Below are positions 9,164 to 17,073 of a stretch of DNA of 32,799 bases, piece by piece. This DNA is from Chloroflexota bacterium (GTDB lineage Bacteria > Chloroflexota > Anaerolineae > Anaerolineales > Anaerolineaceae). The translations under genes and the position numbers were made by a program. Where the stretch lies: assembly GCA_021789855.1 (NCBI GenBank), contig JAJYIW010000008.1:1-32799 (forward strand), in the 5' to 3' direction. Under the pieces are notes generated by a model. That model was not told where the DNA came from. It did not search any database and worked only from the letters and a program-made list of their open reading frames with translations. The stretch's first letter is position 1; each line of letters begins with the position of its first letter.

Positions 9164-9703
9164 ATGGCACGTACTAGTTTCTATGGACATAAAAATGTGG
9201 ATGTTACCATCCAGCCAAACATTGGATTGGATGCCAGTTCCCGTCAATCTGTCGTGGAAATCCTCAACCTGCTCCTCGCCGATGAAGCCGTTTTATCGTT
9301 CAAGACCCATAAGGCCGACGGACACCCAGGCGAAGACGGAGGCTCTGACCTGCAATCTTTATACGATGCCCAATACAAACAGATCCAAGACATCCTGAAA
9401 GAAATCGCGGAACGAGTCAGCATTCTGGGCGGGTCGGACCCCAAAAGTCTTGAAGAATTAATCGATTCGGCCCGATTAGATAGTAAGCCCAATGATGCCC
9501 CGGGCATCCTGCATATTCTAGGTGATCATGAAGCCTTCATCAGATTCCTTCGAGAAGATGCCCAGAAATGCTCTGAACTGTATGATGATCAGGGTACCTT
9601 TGCACTCCTGGTTAGTGTGATGTGCCTTCATGAAAAAATGGCCTGGATCCTGCGATCCAATATTACCTCAGGTCAGCTTGACCAAGGAAAACGGACACAA
9701 TAA
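9164..9703 (+). CDS. Divergent Dps/ferritin-like protein (paralog 1)
   Basis: Aligns along its length with the Dps-like protein at 10295 (TIQPNIGLDASSRQSVVEILNLLLADEA vs ITQPNIGLDNDVRRSVVDMLNITLADEA; FIRFLREDAQKCSELYDDQGTFALLVSVM vs CIRFLREDARLCTENFEDEGTYELLVRVM). Confidence 0.8.
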   Translation: MARTSFYGHKNVDVTIQPNIGLDASSRQSVVEILNLLLADEAVLSFKTHKADGHPGEDGGSDLQSLYDAQYKQIQDILKEIAERVSILGGSDPKSLEELIDSARLDSKPNDAPGILHILGDHEAFIRFLREDAQKCSELYDDQGTFALLVSVMCLHEKMAWILRSNITSGQLDQGKRTQ

Positions 9704-9789
9704 AGGACTTGCGGGGGGGCCTGCTAAGCTGACCGCCATGAGCTGGTGGAAATATCCAAGATACAAAATGATTTGAGGTGTGTAATCCT

Positions 9790-10119
9790 ATGGAAACAAA
9801 GCTTTATGTAGGGAATCTTTCTTACGAAACAACCGATTATGATCTACGCAGCCTGTTTGCCCAGGTTGGAACGGTCAATGAGGTCACTCTGATAAAAGAC
9901 CGCGACACAGGCAGCTTCAAGGGATTTGCGTTTGTTACGATGAACAGCCTGGAAGTCGCCAATAAGGCCATTGACTGGTTCAATGGGAAAAACCTTGGCA
10001 GTCGTAAATTGAAAGTAAATTTGGCCCGTCCTCGCGAGGAACGGTACCAGAACAATTACGACAGCAGCCAGCCGGGTGGTTATGGCCACAATTCCCAAAA
10101 CCAGGGTGGCTGGCGATAG
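9790..10119 (+). CDS. RRM-domain RNA-binding protein 2 with Gly/Asn/Gln-rich tail
   Basis: METKLYVGNLSYETTDYDLRSLF, KGFAFVTM, tail NNYDSSQPGGYGHNSQNQGGWR. Confidence 0.92.
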   Translation: METKLYVGNLSYETTDYDLRSLFAQVGTVNEVTLIKDRDTGSFKGFAFVTMNSLEVANKAIDWFNGKNLGSRKLKVNLARPREERYQNNYDSSQPGGYGHNSQNQGGWR

Positions 10120-10148
10120 CAGAAATCTCTATGATGGGCCTGTTTTCG

Positions 10149-10180
10149 GACCTTGCTCAGATCGAGCAAGGTCTTTTTTA
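10149..10180 (+). terminator. Rho-independent terminator after RRM2
   Basis: 10-bp stem GACCTTGCTC / GAGCAAGGTC with a 5-nt loop, followed by TTTTTTAT. Confidence 0.85.
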
Positions 10181-10204
10181 TCAGGAGCATCGATTTGTTA
10201 GTTA

Positions 10205-10251
10205 TTTTATAGGTTGTATAAGGGACATAGATCGCTCCTTTCGAATACCAT
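10205..10251 (+). promoter_or_regulatory. Repeated promoter-like element, copy C
   Basis: TTTTATAGGTTGTATAAGGGACATAGATCGCTCCTTTCGAATACCAT; GGACAT, 17 nt, TACCAT. Upstream of Dps-like 2. Confidence 0.72.
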
Positions 10252-10294
10252 AGTAGTAATGAAGCGAAAAACGATCTTGAGAAAGGAGATACCC

Positions 10295-10831
10295 ATGGAA
10301 CACAATCGAAATGACGGCCACAACACAATCCTCCAGGTCATCACCCAGCCGAATATCGGTCTGGATAATGATGTGCGTCGTTCGGTTGTGGATATGCTCA
10401 ACATCACATTGGCCGACGAGGCCCTTCTGAAAACAAAGACCCGCAGCGCCCATTGGAACGTTCGCGGTGTCGATTTTTTAAAATTGTATACTCTTTTTGA
10501 GACTCAATACCAATTGCTAAACAACATATCCGACGAGATCGCTGAGCGGGCCCGGATGCTGGGTGGTGTGACCATCGGCAGTCTTGAAGAATTTCTCAAT
10601 CATACCCGGCTGGAGGAACAGCCCGGGGTCGCGCCAGACATCCTGCACCTCTTAGCCGATCAAGAAGCCTGCATACGTTTCTTGCGCGAGGATGCTCGAT
10701 TATGCACGGAGAATTTCGAGGACGAAGGCACATACGAATTGTTGGTAAGGGTGATGCGTATACACGAAAAGATGGCCTGGATGCTCCGTTCACAAATCGA
10801 AAAGGAACCCGATCAAGGCGAAAGCCAGTAA
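10295..10831 (+). CDS. Dps family ferritin-like protein (paralog 2)
   Basis: ATG after GAAAGGAGATACCC; KTRSAHWNVRGVDFLKLYTLFETQYQLLNNISDEIAERARMLGG matches the Dps signature. Confidence 0.9.
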   Translation: MEHNRNDGHNTILQVITQPNIGLDNDVRRSVVDMLNITLADEALLKTKTRSAHWNVRGVDFLKLYTLFETQYQLLNNISDEIAERARMLGGVTIGSLEEFLNHTRLEEQPGVAPDILHLLADQEACIRFLREDARLCTENFEDEGTYELLVRVMRIHEKMAWMLRSQIEKEPDQGESQ

Positions 10832-10935
10832 GGGATTTTTAAGCATGAATAATCATCAAATTTATTGGCTTACTCCAGGAGAAGTACGGTTTATACCCGG
10901 TAGTAAGCCGAAGAATCTAATAGAGAGAAGAAGAA

Positions 10936-11391
10936 ATGACAGATTATAGAGATGTAAGAACCACACAACATGAACAGGGGCGAGAACAGCGAGTCGCCAC
11001 TTTTAAAGTCACCCAGGTAGTCTGGCTGCTGCTGGGCCTGCTCGAAACCGTGATTGGACTGCGGGTAATTTTCAAGTTGATCGCGGTCAATGGAGCTAAT
11101 TCATTCGCGGCGCTCCTTTATAACGTGACCAATCTTTTCGTGGCTCCCTTCACCAGTTTGGTGAAAGCCCCGGCATCTGGCGGCATGGTTTTAGAAATTT
11201 CTTCCATCATCGCCATGGTCGTTTACCTGCTGATCGCCTGGGGTCTTGAACGGATTATCTACGTGCTGTTCTACCGCCCGCAGGGACCTGTGACCGTCAG
11301 ACAGACCATGGTTGCCGAACATACCCCTGCGCAAGCACCCCTGGATGTTCGCCAAACGGTAACGACCGATCGCATTACGACTCCAAAATAG
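10936..11391 (+). CDS. YggT-family membrane protein 1
   Basis: FWLLLGLLE-type TM helix, LRVIFKLIAVNGANSFAALLYNVTNLFVAPFTSLV, second TM pair. Confidence 0.75.
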   Translation: MTDYRDVRTTQHEQGREQRVATFKVTQVVWLLLGLLETVIGLRVIFKLIAVNGANSFAALLYNVTNLFVAPFTSLVKAPASGGMVLEISSIIAMVVYLLIAWGLERIIYVLFYRPQGPVTVRQTMVAEHTPAQAPLDVRQTVTTDRITTPK

Positions 11392-11400
11392 GGAAATTTT

Positions 11401-11919
11401 ATGAACGAAGATCAAGAAATCAATGCTGTGGCTGTGGATCGCCGTGAAGAAACCTTGGTCACCCGCCACCCCGGCTATGTTGCGACCGAGCAAATGGTGC
11501 GCGATGTCGCTGCGGAACGCCGGATGGGAATGTTCCAGCTTTACCGCATCTTTTGGAGCATTCTGGCCTTTCTAGAAATTTTACTGGCCTTACGCTTCGT
11601 TCTGAGATTGATTTCTGCCAATGCGGAAAGCGGGTTTGGCATGCTCATTTACGGGGTCACGGGCCTGTTCGTTGCGCCGTTCAACGGGTTAATTTCGACG
11701 CCCACTCCCGGAGGATCAGCCATCGAAGTGACTACGCTCATTGCCATGGCCGTCTATGCGCTGATCTTTTGGGGAATCGGATATGTCATCGGATTGGTAG
11801 CGGACCTTATCTTGCCAGACTCACGCTCGTTTTTCACCCGCACAACCCGTCAGCAGACGCCAGGCGGTGAAGGAAACGTACGCACCACTCACACGACCAT
11901 CTCCAACGGCAAAATGTGA
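11401..11919 (+). CDS. YggT-family membrane protein 2
   Basis: Homologous to the preceding ORF: LRFVLRLISANAESGFGMLIYGVTGLFVAPFNGLISTPTPGG. Confidence 0.75.
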   Translation: MNEDQEINAVAVDRREETLVTRHPGYVATEQMVRDVAAERRMGMFQLYRIFWSILAFLEILLALRFVLRLISANAESGFGMLIYGVTGLFVAPFNGLISTPTPGGSAIEVTTLIAMAVYALIFWGIGYVIGLVADLILPDSRSFFTRTTRQQTPGGEGNVRTTHTTISNGKM

Positions 11920-12097
11920 TGCGCGGGAAGATGGCGTCAATGGCCTCTGGTGTTGTAATGGAACACCCTTTGGCTAAAACAGCAAACGCAGGAAGGGGTA
12001 GTAGACCTTCTTGTCATTTCAAACTTGCGAAGTGTTTAGACCTTTCGTAAGACAACTACAGAAAAACCTGTGAGAACAGGTACAGAGGAGGATTATT

Positions 12098-12370
12098 ATG
12101 GGATGGCTTGCATGGATCGTGGTTGGTTTGATCGCCGGCTGGTTAGCCGGAAGAGTGATGCGAGGAGGCGGTTATGGGCTGCTGGGCGACATCATCGTCG
12201 GCGTGCTTGGTGGATTGTTAGGAGGTTGGTTGGCGACCTCTGTCCTGCATATTGGCGCCGCGGTGAGTGGAATCAACCTGGAGTCGATCCTGGTGGCGTT
12301 TGTAGGAGCCGTAATTTTGCTAGTGCTGCTACGCCTCTTGACGGGCAGTCGAAGAAGCATTTTAAGGTAG
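12098..12370 (+). CDS. GlsB/YeaQ/YmgE-family stress-response membrane protein
   Basis: MGWLAWIVVGLIAGWLAGRVMRGGGYGLLGDIIVGVLGGLLGGWLA; ATG after AGAGGAGGATTATT. Confidence 0.9.
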   Translation: MGWLAWIVVGLIAGWLAGRVMRGGGYGLLGDIIVGVLGGLLGGWLATSVLHIGAAVSGINLESILVAFVGAVILLVLLRLLTGSRRSILR

Positions 12371-12393
12371 TGCTGCATCGCATCCATAAGTTC

Positions 12394-12427
12394 CTATCCG
12401 AAAGAATATTTTCGGATAGGTTTTTAT
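12394..12427 (+). terminator. Rho-independent terminator
   Basis: Perfect 11-bp stem CCTATCCGAAA / TTTCGGATAGG with a 6-nt loop, followed by TTTTTATT. Confidence 0.88.
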
Positions 12428-12493
12428 TGTGATAAAGATGATTGAAGGCAGGTTAGTTGGCCAACTGCCCAAAACAACCTCAAGACGAGGAGG

Positions 12494-13135
12494 ATGAATG
12501 GAAGTTCTGAAGTAGATCGCCAATCAAACTCAGCACCCGGGTAATCTCTCTATCGAGAAAAAGCCTCAATCTTCCGATCCATTACTAGCTAAGGCGCGTG
12601 CAGATAACGACACAGTTCTGAAAGAGCTAAAATCGCGAACAGGGGGTTTGAGCACCGCGGAAGCCGGCTCTCGTTCGAAACAGTATGGGTTCAACGAGAT
12701 TGCGCGGGAGAAGCGCCAATCCGCCCTGATACGCCTGCTGGTTAACTTCAAGAATCCGCTAGTCATCCTGCTTTTGGTGCTGGGTTTCGTTTCATTTCTC
12801 ACGGGTGACCTGCGAGCCATGGTGGTCATTTTCGCGAGGGTAAGATCGTGCTCGAGAAGCACCTGGATACCTGTGGAAATTCCAGCAATAAGGTGCTGCA
12901 ATATGGCTATTTGAACAGCTACCACCATACCGGCTTGAAGAATTTGCTCGATGCTGCGATCCTCGACCATGAGGAGCTAGAAGACAGCTTGAAAGCCAAG
13001 GAAAAATATACCAAGATCGACGAAATTCCATTCGACTTTATCCGCAAGCGCATGTCGGTGATTGTAGAAGACACAACCGGATTAAATACTTTGATCTGTA
13101 AAGGGGCGGTAGAAGGGCAGCCTACGGCGGCATAG
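12494..13135 (+). pseudogene. Remnant of an MgtA-like P-type (Mg2+-translocating) ATPase
   Basis: Frame 1: DNDTVLKELKSRTGGLSTAEAGSRSKQYGFNEIAREKRQSALIRLLVNFKNPLVILLLVLGFVSFLTGD (N-terminus/TM1-2). It jumps to another frame: EGKIVLEKHLDTCGNSSNKVLQYGYLNSYHHTGLKNLLD...IPFDFIRKRMSVIVEDTTGLNTLICKGAVEG (nucleotide-binding domain). Actuator domain and DKTGT are missing, and the TM C-terminus is absent. Confidence 0.85.
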
Positions 13136-13316
13136 CCCATCACCACGGTGGTAGATGAGGCGATGGCCGCGCTCAGCAATCAGCCCGGCAGCCCGCCCAG
13201 CTAACCTGGACGGCGCTATTCACTTAGGGAGGGTGTGGTCGAGAATAGCAATCTGCCTGGGTGTTCCTGTTAGGATATATTGCGACCGCCATTGGCGCGT
13301 CTGAAGGTTATGGTCT

Positions 13317-13637
13317 CTATCTGTTAAAATACCCGGAGACGCGGTGGCGGTGGCGGTAGCTACCGCCATGTCCGGCCAGGTCGATCAGGAGCGCGACCCC
13401 CAGCACAATCCATTTGTAGCCCACAATACCTCCCTGGAAGACAAAGAGGTACGCCAGGGTCGTCCAGGGTAGGAAAATGGCGCCAACCAGCGTCCAGAGC
13501 CAGGCAGGGAAGGCCAGGCCGCCCGGCAGGATCAAATGTTTAAAAGCTAGATCGCGGACTTGCGGATTCACCAGCCACCAGATAATAATGCCGATCCGTG
13601 AAATAAGCACCAGAAAAAGGGTAGTTATACAACACAT
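13317..13637 (-). CDS. Small conserved-looking membrane protein
   Basis: MCCITTLFLVLISRIGIIIWWLVNPQ... with two or three hydrophobic segments; start after TTTGGGAGGAAGCC on the reverse strand. Confidence 0.6.
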   Translation of the reverse strand: MCCITTLFLVLISRIGIIIWWLVNPQVRDLAFKHLILPGGLAFPAWLWTLVGAIFLPWTTLAYLFVFQGGIVGYKWIVLGVALLIDLAGHGGSYRHRHRVSGYFNR

Positions 13638-13735
13638 GGCTTCCTCCCAAATAAAAGTGCTAAAGAGATAATAGTACAAAATGATGCGATTGTAAAGATA
13701 GCATCACTCGCAACTGATTAAATTTATTTTAGGTT

Positions 13736-13782
13736 TTTTATAGGTTGTATCATGGACATTGATAGGCCGTTTCAGCTATAAA
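13736..13782 (+). promoter_or_regulatory. Repeated promoter-like element, copy D
   Basis: TTTTATAGGTTGTATCATGGACATTGATAGGCCGTTTCAGCTATAAA; GGACAT, 17 nt, TATAAA. Overlaps the ORF-track TTG start. Confidence 0.7.
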
Positions 13783-13788
13783 GACAGG

Positions 13789-14643
13789 GTGAACAAAAAT
13801 CGACGACGGATTGCAGTGTTGTTGATATTAACCTTCATGGCTCAATTGCTAATGGGGTGTATCGGTATAGATACCATCACGCCTGGATATTCACCCACAC
13901 CAGGTGAATTCTTGCCCACACCCGCCATGGCCGAATCGCTCATACCTGCTAACGCGCTGGCTCAGGCCACAATCGATTCTGGCCAGGGCCAGTTGCTGGA
14001 TCTGTCTCGCAAGGCCACTCAAGCAGTCTATCTGGTGAACGGAACTCAGACTGCACAGGCTCAGGCGGTTCTGGATGCCCAGGCTCTGCAAAACGCTCAG
14101 ACCGTGGTTACCTTGACGGCTTACCCGTTGACGGAGACTGCTAAAGCCCAGGTTATTGTAAACGCCCAGGCGACGGAAACGGCTCAGGCAGTTGCTAACA
14201 TGACGGCTTATCCAATGACAGCGACTCCTTTCGCCGTGACCAAGGCCGCTCTGCTGATGCAGCAATATGGCCGAGAACAACAATCTTTCGTGAACCAGAT
14301 CGTCATCCCGTTTATTCCTATCATGGCCACCCTGGATCTTTTATTGTTCATTCTCTTGATTATTTTTGGCTATCGCCGCTTTATGCTGAGGCCTCGCCCC
14401 TTGAGTACCTCACGGTTTAATGATAACCCTCGCCATTTGATCATGGTTGATAGCGTCGCATCAGACCATGATCCCCACCTTCGCCGGATTATCCCATATG
14501 AGCTCATGCCGTCCAACCCATCCGGCCTCCCCGGCAATTGTACGGTTCGCGTAGAAATTGTTAATGCGACTGAACCACCCGTAGCTCATTGGATCGCTGA
14601 GGCAGAGCGCCAATTAGCCAATGAAGGAGGGCTATTAGTATGA
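13789..14643 (+). CDS. Lipoprotein with Ala/Thr/Gln-rich repeats and a C-terminal TM segment
   Basis: Reassigned GTG start gives M(V)NKNRRRIAVLLILTFMAQLLMGC, a lipoprotein signal with lipobox; internal repeats (VVTLTAYPLTETAKAQ / VANMTAYPMTATP); TM segment LDLLLFILLIIFGY. Confidence 0.7.
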   Translation: MNKNRRRIAVLLILTFMAQLLMGCIGIDTITPGYSPTPGEFLPTPAMAESLIPANALAQATIDSGQGQLLDLSRKATQAVYLVNGTQTAQAQAVLDAQALQNAQTVVTLTAYPLTETAKAQVIVNAQATETAQAVANMTAYPMTATPFAVTKAALLMQQYGREQQSFVNQIVIPFIPIMATLDLLLFILLIIFGYRRFMLRPRPLSTSRFNDNPRHLIMVDSVASDHDPHLRRIIPYELMPSNPSGLPGNCTVRVEIVNATEPPVAHWIAEAERQLANEGGLLV

Positions 14644-14975
14644 GCGCTAATCGTTACGTTCCTGCCGCCCAAAACGTTGCTCAAACGATCCCGGGAATCC
14701 TTGCCGAGCAGGGGCTAAATCCACTCATCAGCCGCTTTGTTTTGACCGAAACCGAGCGGGGTAATGCCTGGTTGTTTGTGGTTATGGATGACAGTATCCT
14801 AGAATCCCTCGGCTCCTATGCCGCTCCCAGTATGCTGTCCAAAATTTCCACGATCTTACACGGACATCCGGTCATTTTCAGCAACTCCTTTGGCCTGCGG
14901 TATGCCGTGCTTCTCAGTCCATCGAAATATCCTCCAGAAGCGAGCCCGACTTTTCAATTCTCTGATCACGGCTGA
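14640..14975 (+). CDS. Hypothetical protein (111 aa), translationally coupled
   Basis: ATG overlaps the preceding stop (ATGA); continuous ORF between the lipoprotein and the DAG kinase. Confidence 0.6.
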   Translation: MSANRYVPAAQNVAQTIPGILAEQGLNPLISRFVLTETERGNAWLFVVMDDSILESLGSYAAPSMLSKISTILHGHPVIFSNSFGLRYAVLLSPSKYPPEASPTFQFSDHG

Positions 14976-15048
14976 ATTTTTCATTGGCCAGCCTTCGCGC
15001 TTAGGGGCGCACGAAATATTTTTTCATTTTATACTAAAGGGTGATCAA

Positions 15049-16053
15049 ATGGATGTTAATTCTCTGGGTAAAAAGAAATACGCGATGCGGGCGATAAGAG
15101 CCAAGCTGATCTTTAACCCTGGTTCGGGGAAACCTGGCGAGTCGCCAATCCAATTGTTGGATGTGATCAGCGAGATGCAGCTCTGGAATATTGTCCCAGA
15201 GGCATTTCTGGTTGAGCCGGACTGTGATTTGCCAAAGGTTATCGAGGACGCCCTCGCACAGGGGATCCGGTTGTTCGTGGTATGCGGAGGTGACGGCACT
15301 ATCTCGACTTCAGCCAGAACCCTGGCCGGAACCCGCGCCACATTGGGGATTATTCCCATTGGCACCCAGAATAACACCGCTCTCAGCCTGGGCATCCCAT
15401 CGAATATCCCCTCCGCTATCGCCATCCTTCGCAACGGCCGGCGCATTAAAGTGGACGTTGGTATGGCCTCATGCGCAGATATAAATATGCCCTTCCTGGA
15501 AGTATGCTCGGTAGGGCTGGTTTCGACCCTTTTTCCGTCTGCCGATGATATTCAACACGGCAACCTGGCCCGGGTTGGCGATTTCTTGACCTCCCTGGTC
15601 AGTTCACCACCCGCCGAAATACATCTATTGCTGGATAGCAAGCAGGAGATCCACAATATGGGGCACATGGTGTTGGTTTCCAATATGCCTTATATCGGCC
15701 TCCATTATCATCTTGGCATGGCCACATCGCATACCGATGGCTTGCTGGATGTGCTGTTCTTCTCCGACCTGACCAAAATGGATCTGCTGGGGTATGTTCT
15801 CCAGGGAGTGGGAGAAGGCTTTCCAGAAGACCCCCGCATCCAGCACTTCCATGTGCGCAGGGTGGATATCGACACCCATCCTGCCATGCCGGTAATGGTA
15901 GATGGAACGCCATTAGGAGAAGGTCTTGTGCGGATCGAAGTGCGCCGGCACGCCCTGGCCGTGATGGTCAGCCAGCCGCCACCAGAGGTGCTGCCAGAGT
16001 CAAGCATGGATCCAGAACAGCAAATAGTAGATGCAACCCACGCCAGGAACTAA
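15049..16053 (+). CDS. Diacylglycerol kinase / YegS-BmrU-type lipid kinase
   Basis: AKLIFNPGSGKPGES, LFVVCGGDGTISTSARTLAGTRATLGIIPIGTQNNTALSLGIP; start after AAAGGGTGATCAA. Confidence 0.87.
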   Translation: MDVNSLGKKKYAMRAIRAKLIFNPGSGKPGESPIQLLDVISEMQLWNIVPEAFLVEPDCDLPKVIEDALAQGIRLFVVCGGDGTISTSARTLAGTRATLGIIPIGTQNNTALSLGIPSNIPSAIAILRNGRRIKVDVGMASCADINMPFLEVCSVGLVSTLFPSADDIQHGNLARVGDFLTSLVSSPPAEIHLLLDSKQEIHNMGHMVLVSNMPYIGLHYHLGMATSHTDGLLDVLFFSDLTKMDLLGYVLQGVGEGFPEDPRIQHFHVRRVDIDTHPAMPVMVDGTPLGEGLVRIEVRRHALAVMVSQPPPEVLPESSMDPEQQIVDATHARN

Positions 16054-16795
16054 AAGCCCCCGGGTCTGGGGGCGTTTTACCCTTTGGGTGAGCCATCGCC
16101 AACCGGTTGTCCGGCTGGTCAGCCTGACGGTCAGTCTCGCTATATTTCTTGTGGTTCTACCAGCGTCCATGCGGGTTGCTTTTTGGAAAGGTTTGCTATC
16201 CCATAAGATCATTACAAGTATGCTTCTCGTTTTCAGCCTGCTGGCGATCTCTCTGGTATGGTCGACCGGCCAGCATGTAGATGCCTGGGCTTTCCTGGTC
16301 TTTAATGTGAGGGGCTCACGCCCACTTTGGTTGGACCGGCTAATGTTAGGTTTCACCCAGATCGGCAATGGAATCTTCACGGCTGCAATTGCCCTGGTTT
16401 TGTTCCTTGTAAGCGATCGCCTTCTGGCATACGAACTCATGCTGGGCACCCTGAGCTTATGGCTGGTGGTCGAGGCGGTGAAATATCTGGTCCACCGGTC
16501 TCGACCTTTCATCCGGCTTACCCAGGCGCGCATCGTTGGGCACCGGGTGGTCGGTCGTTCGTTCCCCAGCGGGCATACCAGTCAGGTCTTTTTTATGGCA
16601 ACGCTGATCGCAGAACACTTTCACTCTGGCGTGTGGGTAATGTTGTTGCTGTATACCATTGCGTTGTTGGTGGGTATCACGCGCATGTACATCGGGGCGC
16701 ATTACCCCCGAGATGTGCTGGCGGGAGCCATCCTGGGCACCGCCTGGGGGCTGGTGGGGGTGATTATCGACGGGTATGTTTCGAGCCAATTCTAA
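16031..16795 (+). CDS. PAP2-family membrane phosphatase
   Basis: KYLVHRSRPF, RSFPSGHTSQVFFMATL and ITRMYIGAHYPRDVLAGAILG (three PAP2 motifs); overlaps the upstream ORF by 23 nt. Confidence 0.92.
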   Translation: MQPTPGTKSPRVWGRFTLWVSHRQPVVRLVSLTVSLAIFLVVLPASMRVAFWKGLLSHKIITSMLLVFSLLAISLVWSTGQHVDAWAFLVFNVRGSRPLWLDRLMLGFTQIGNGIFTAAIALVLFLVSDRLLAYELMLGTLSLWLVVEAVKYLVHRSRPFIRLTQARIVGHRVVGRSFPSGHTSQVFFMATLIAEHFHSGVWVMLLLYTIALLVGITRMYIGAHYPRDVLAGAILGTAWGLVGVIIDGYVSSQF

Positions 16796-16814
16796 AATAT
16801 GTAGATATTTTAGA
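16791..16814. repeat. AT-rich inverted repeat, possible terminator, directly before element E
   Basis: TCTAAAATAT GTAG ATATTTTAGA, perfect 10-bp arms, overlapping the PAP2 stop codon. Confidence 0.6.
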
Positions 16815-16854
16815 GGTTGTATCAGGGACATAGATCGCTCTGTTCGTATATCAT
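16808..16854 (+). promoter_or_regulatory. Repeated promoter-like element, copy E
   Basis: TTTTAGAGGTTGTATCAGGGACATAGATCGCTCTGTTCGTATATCAT; GGACAT, 17 nt, TATCAT. Upstream of the eRF1-like/FtsH unit. Confidence 0.72.
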
Positions 16855-17073
16855 GATAGGGTATTCTCATCTAGAGAACACGGGTATTTATCCTGTAGAC
16901 AAATGATGGCAAATGAGGTTGTTATTGTACCCGACAAACATACCCTTAGCGGTGCACATGAGTTATATCGTATAGGAGCGCATGGTAATAAACATCCACC
17001 CCTTGAGGAATTTAATAACAACCATAACCCGATTTCAAGATGCAAAATTGCATCAAACGCAAAGGATAAAGTC

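Noticed and set aside
13351-13368. Perfect 18-bp palindrome TGGCGGTAGCTACCGCCA
   Set aside because: Lies within the 3' end of the small reverse membrane-protein ORF in a GGC-rich tract; plausible by composition and single-copy, so not claimed as a site.
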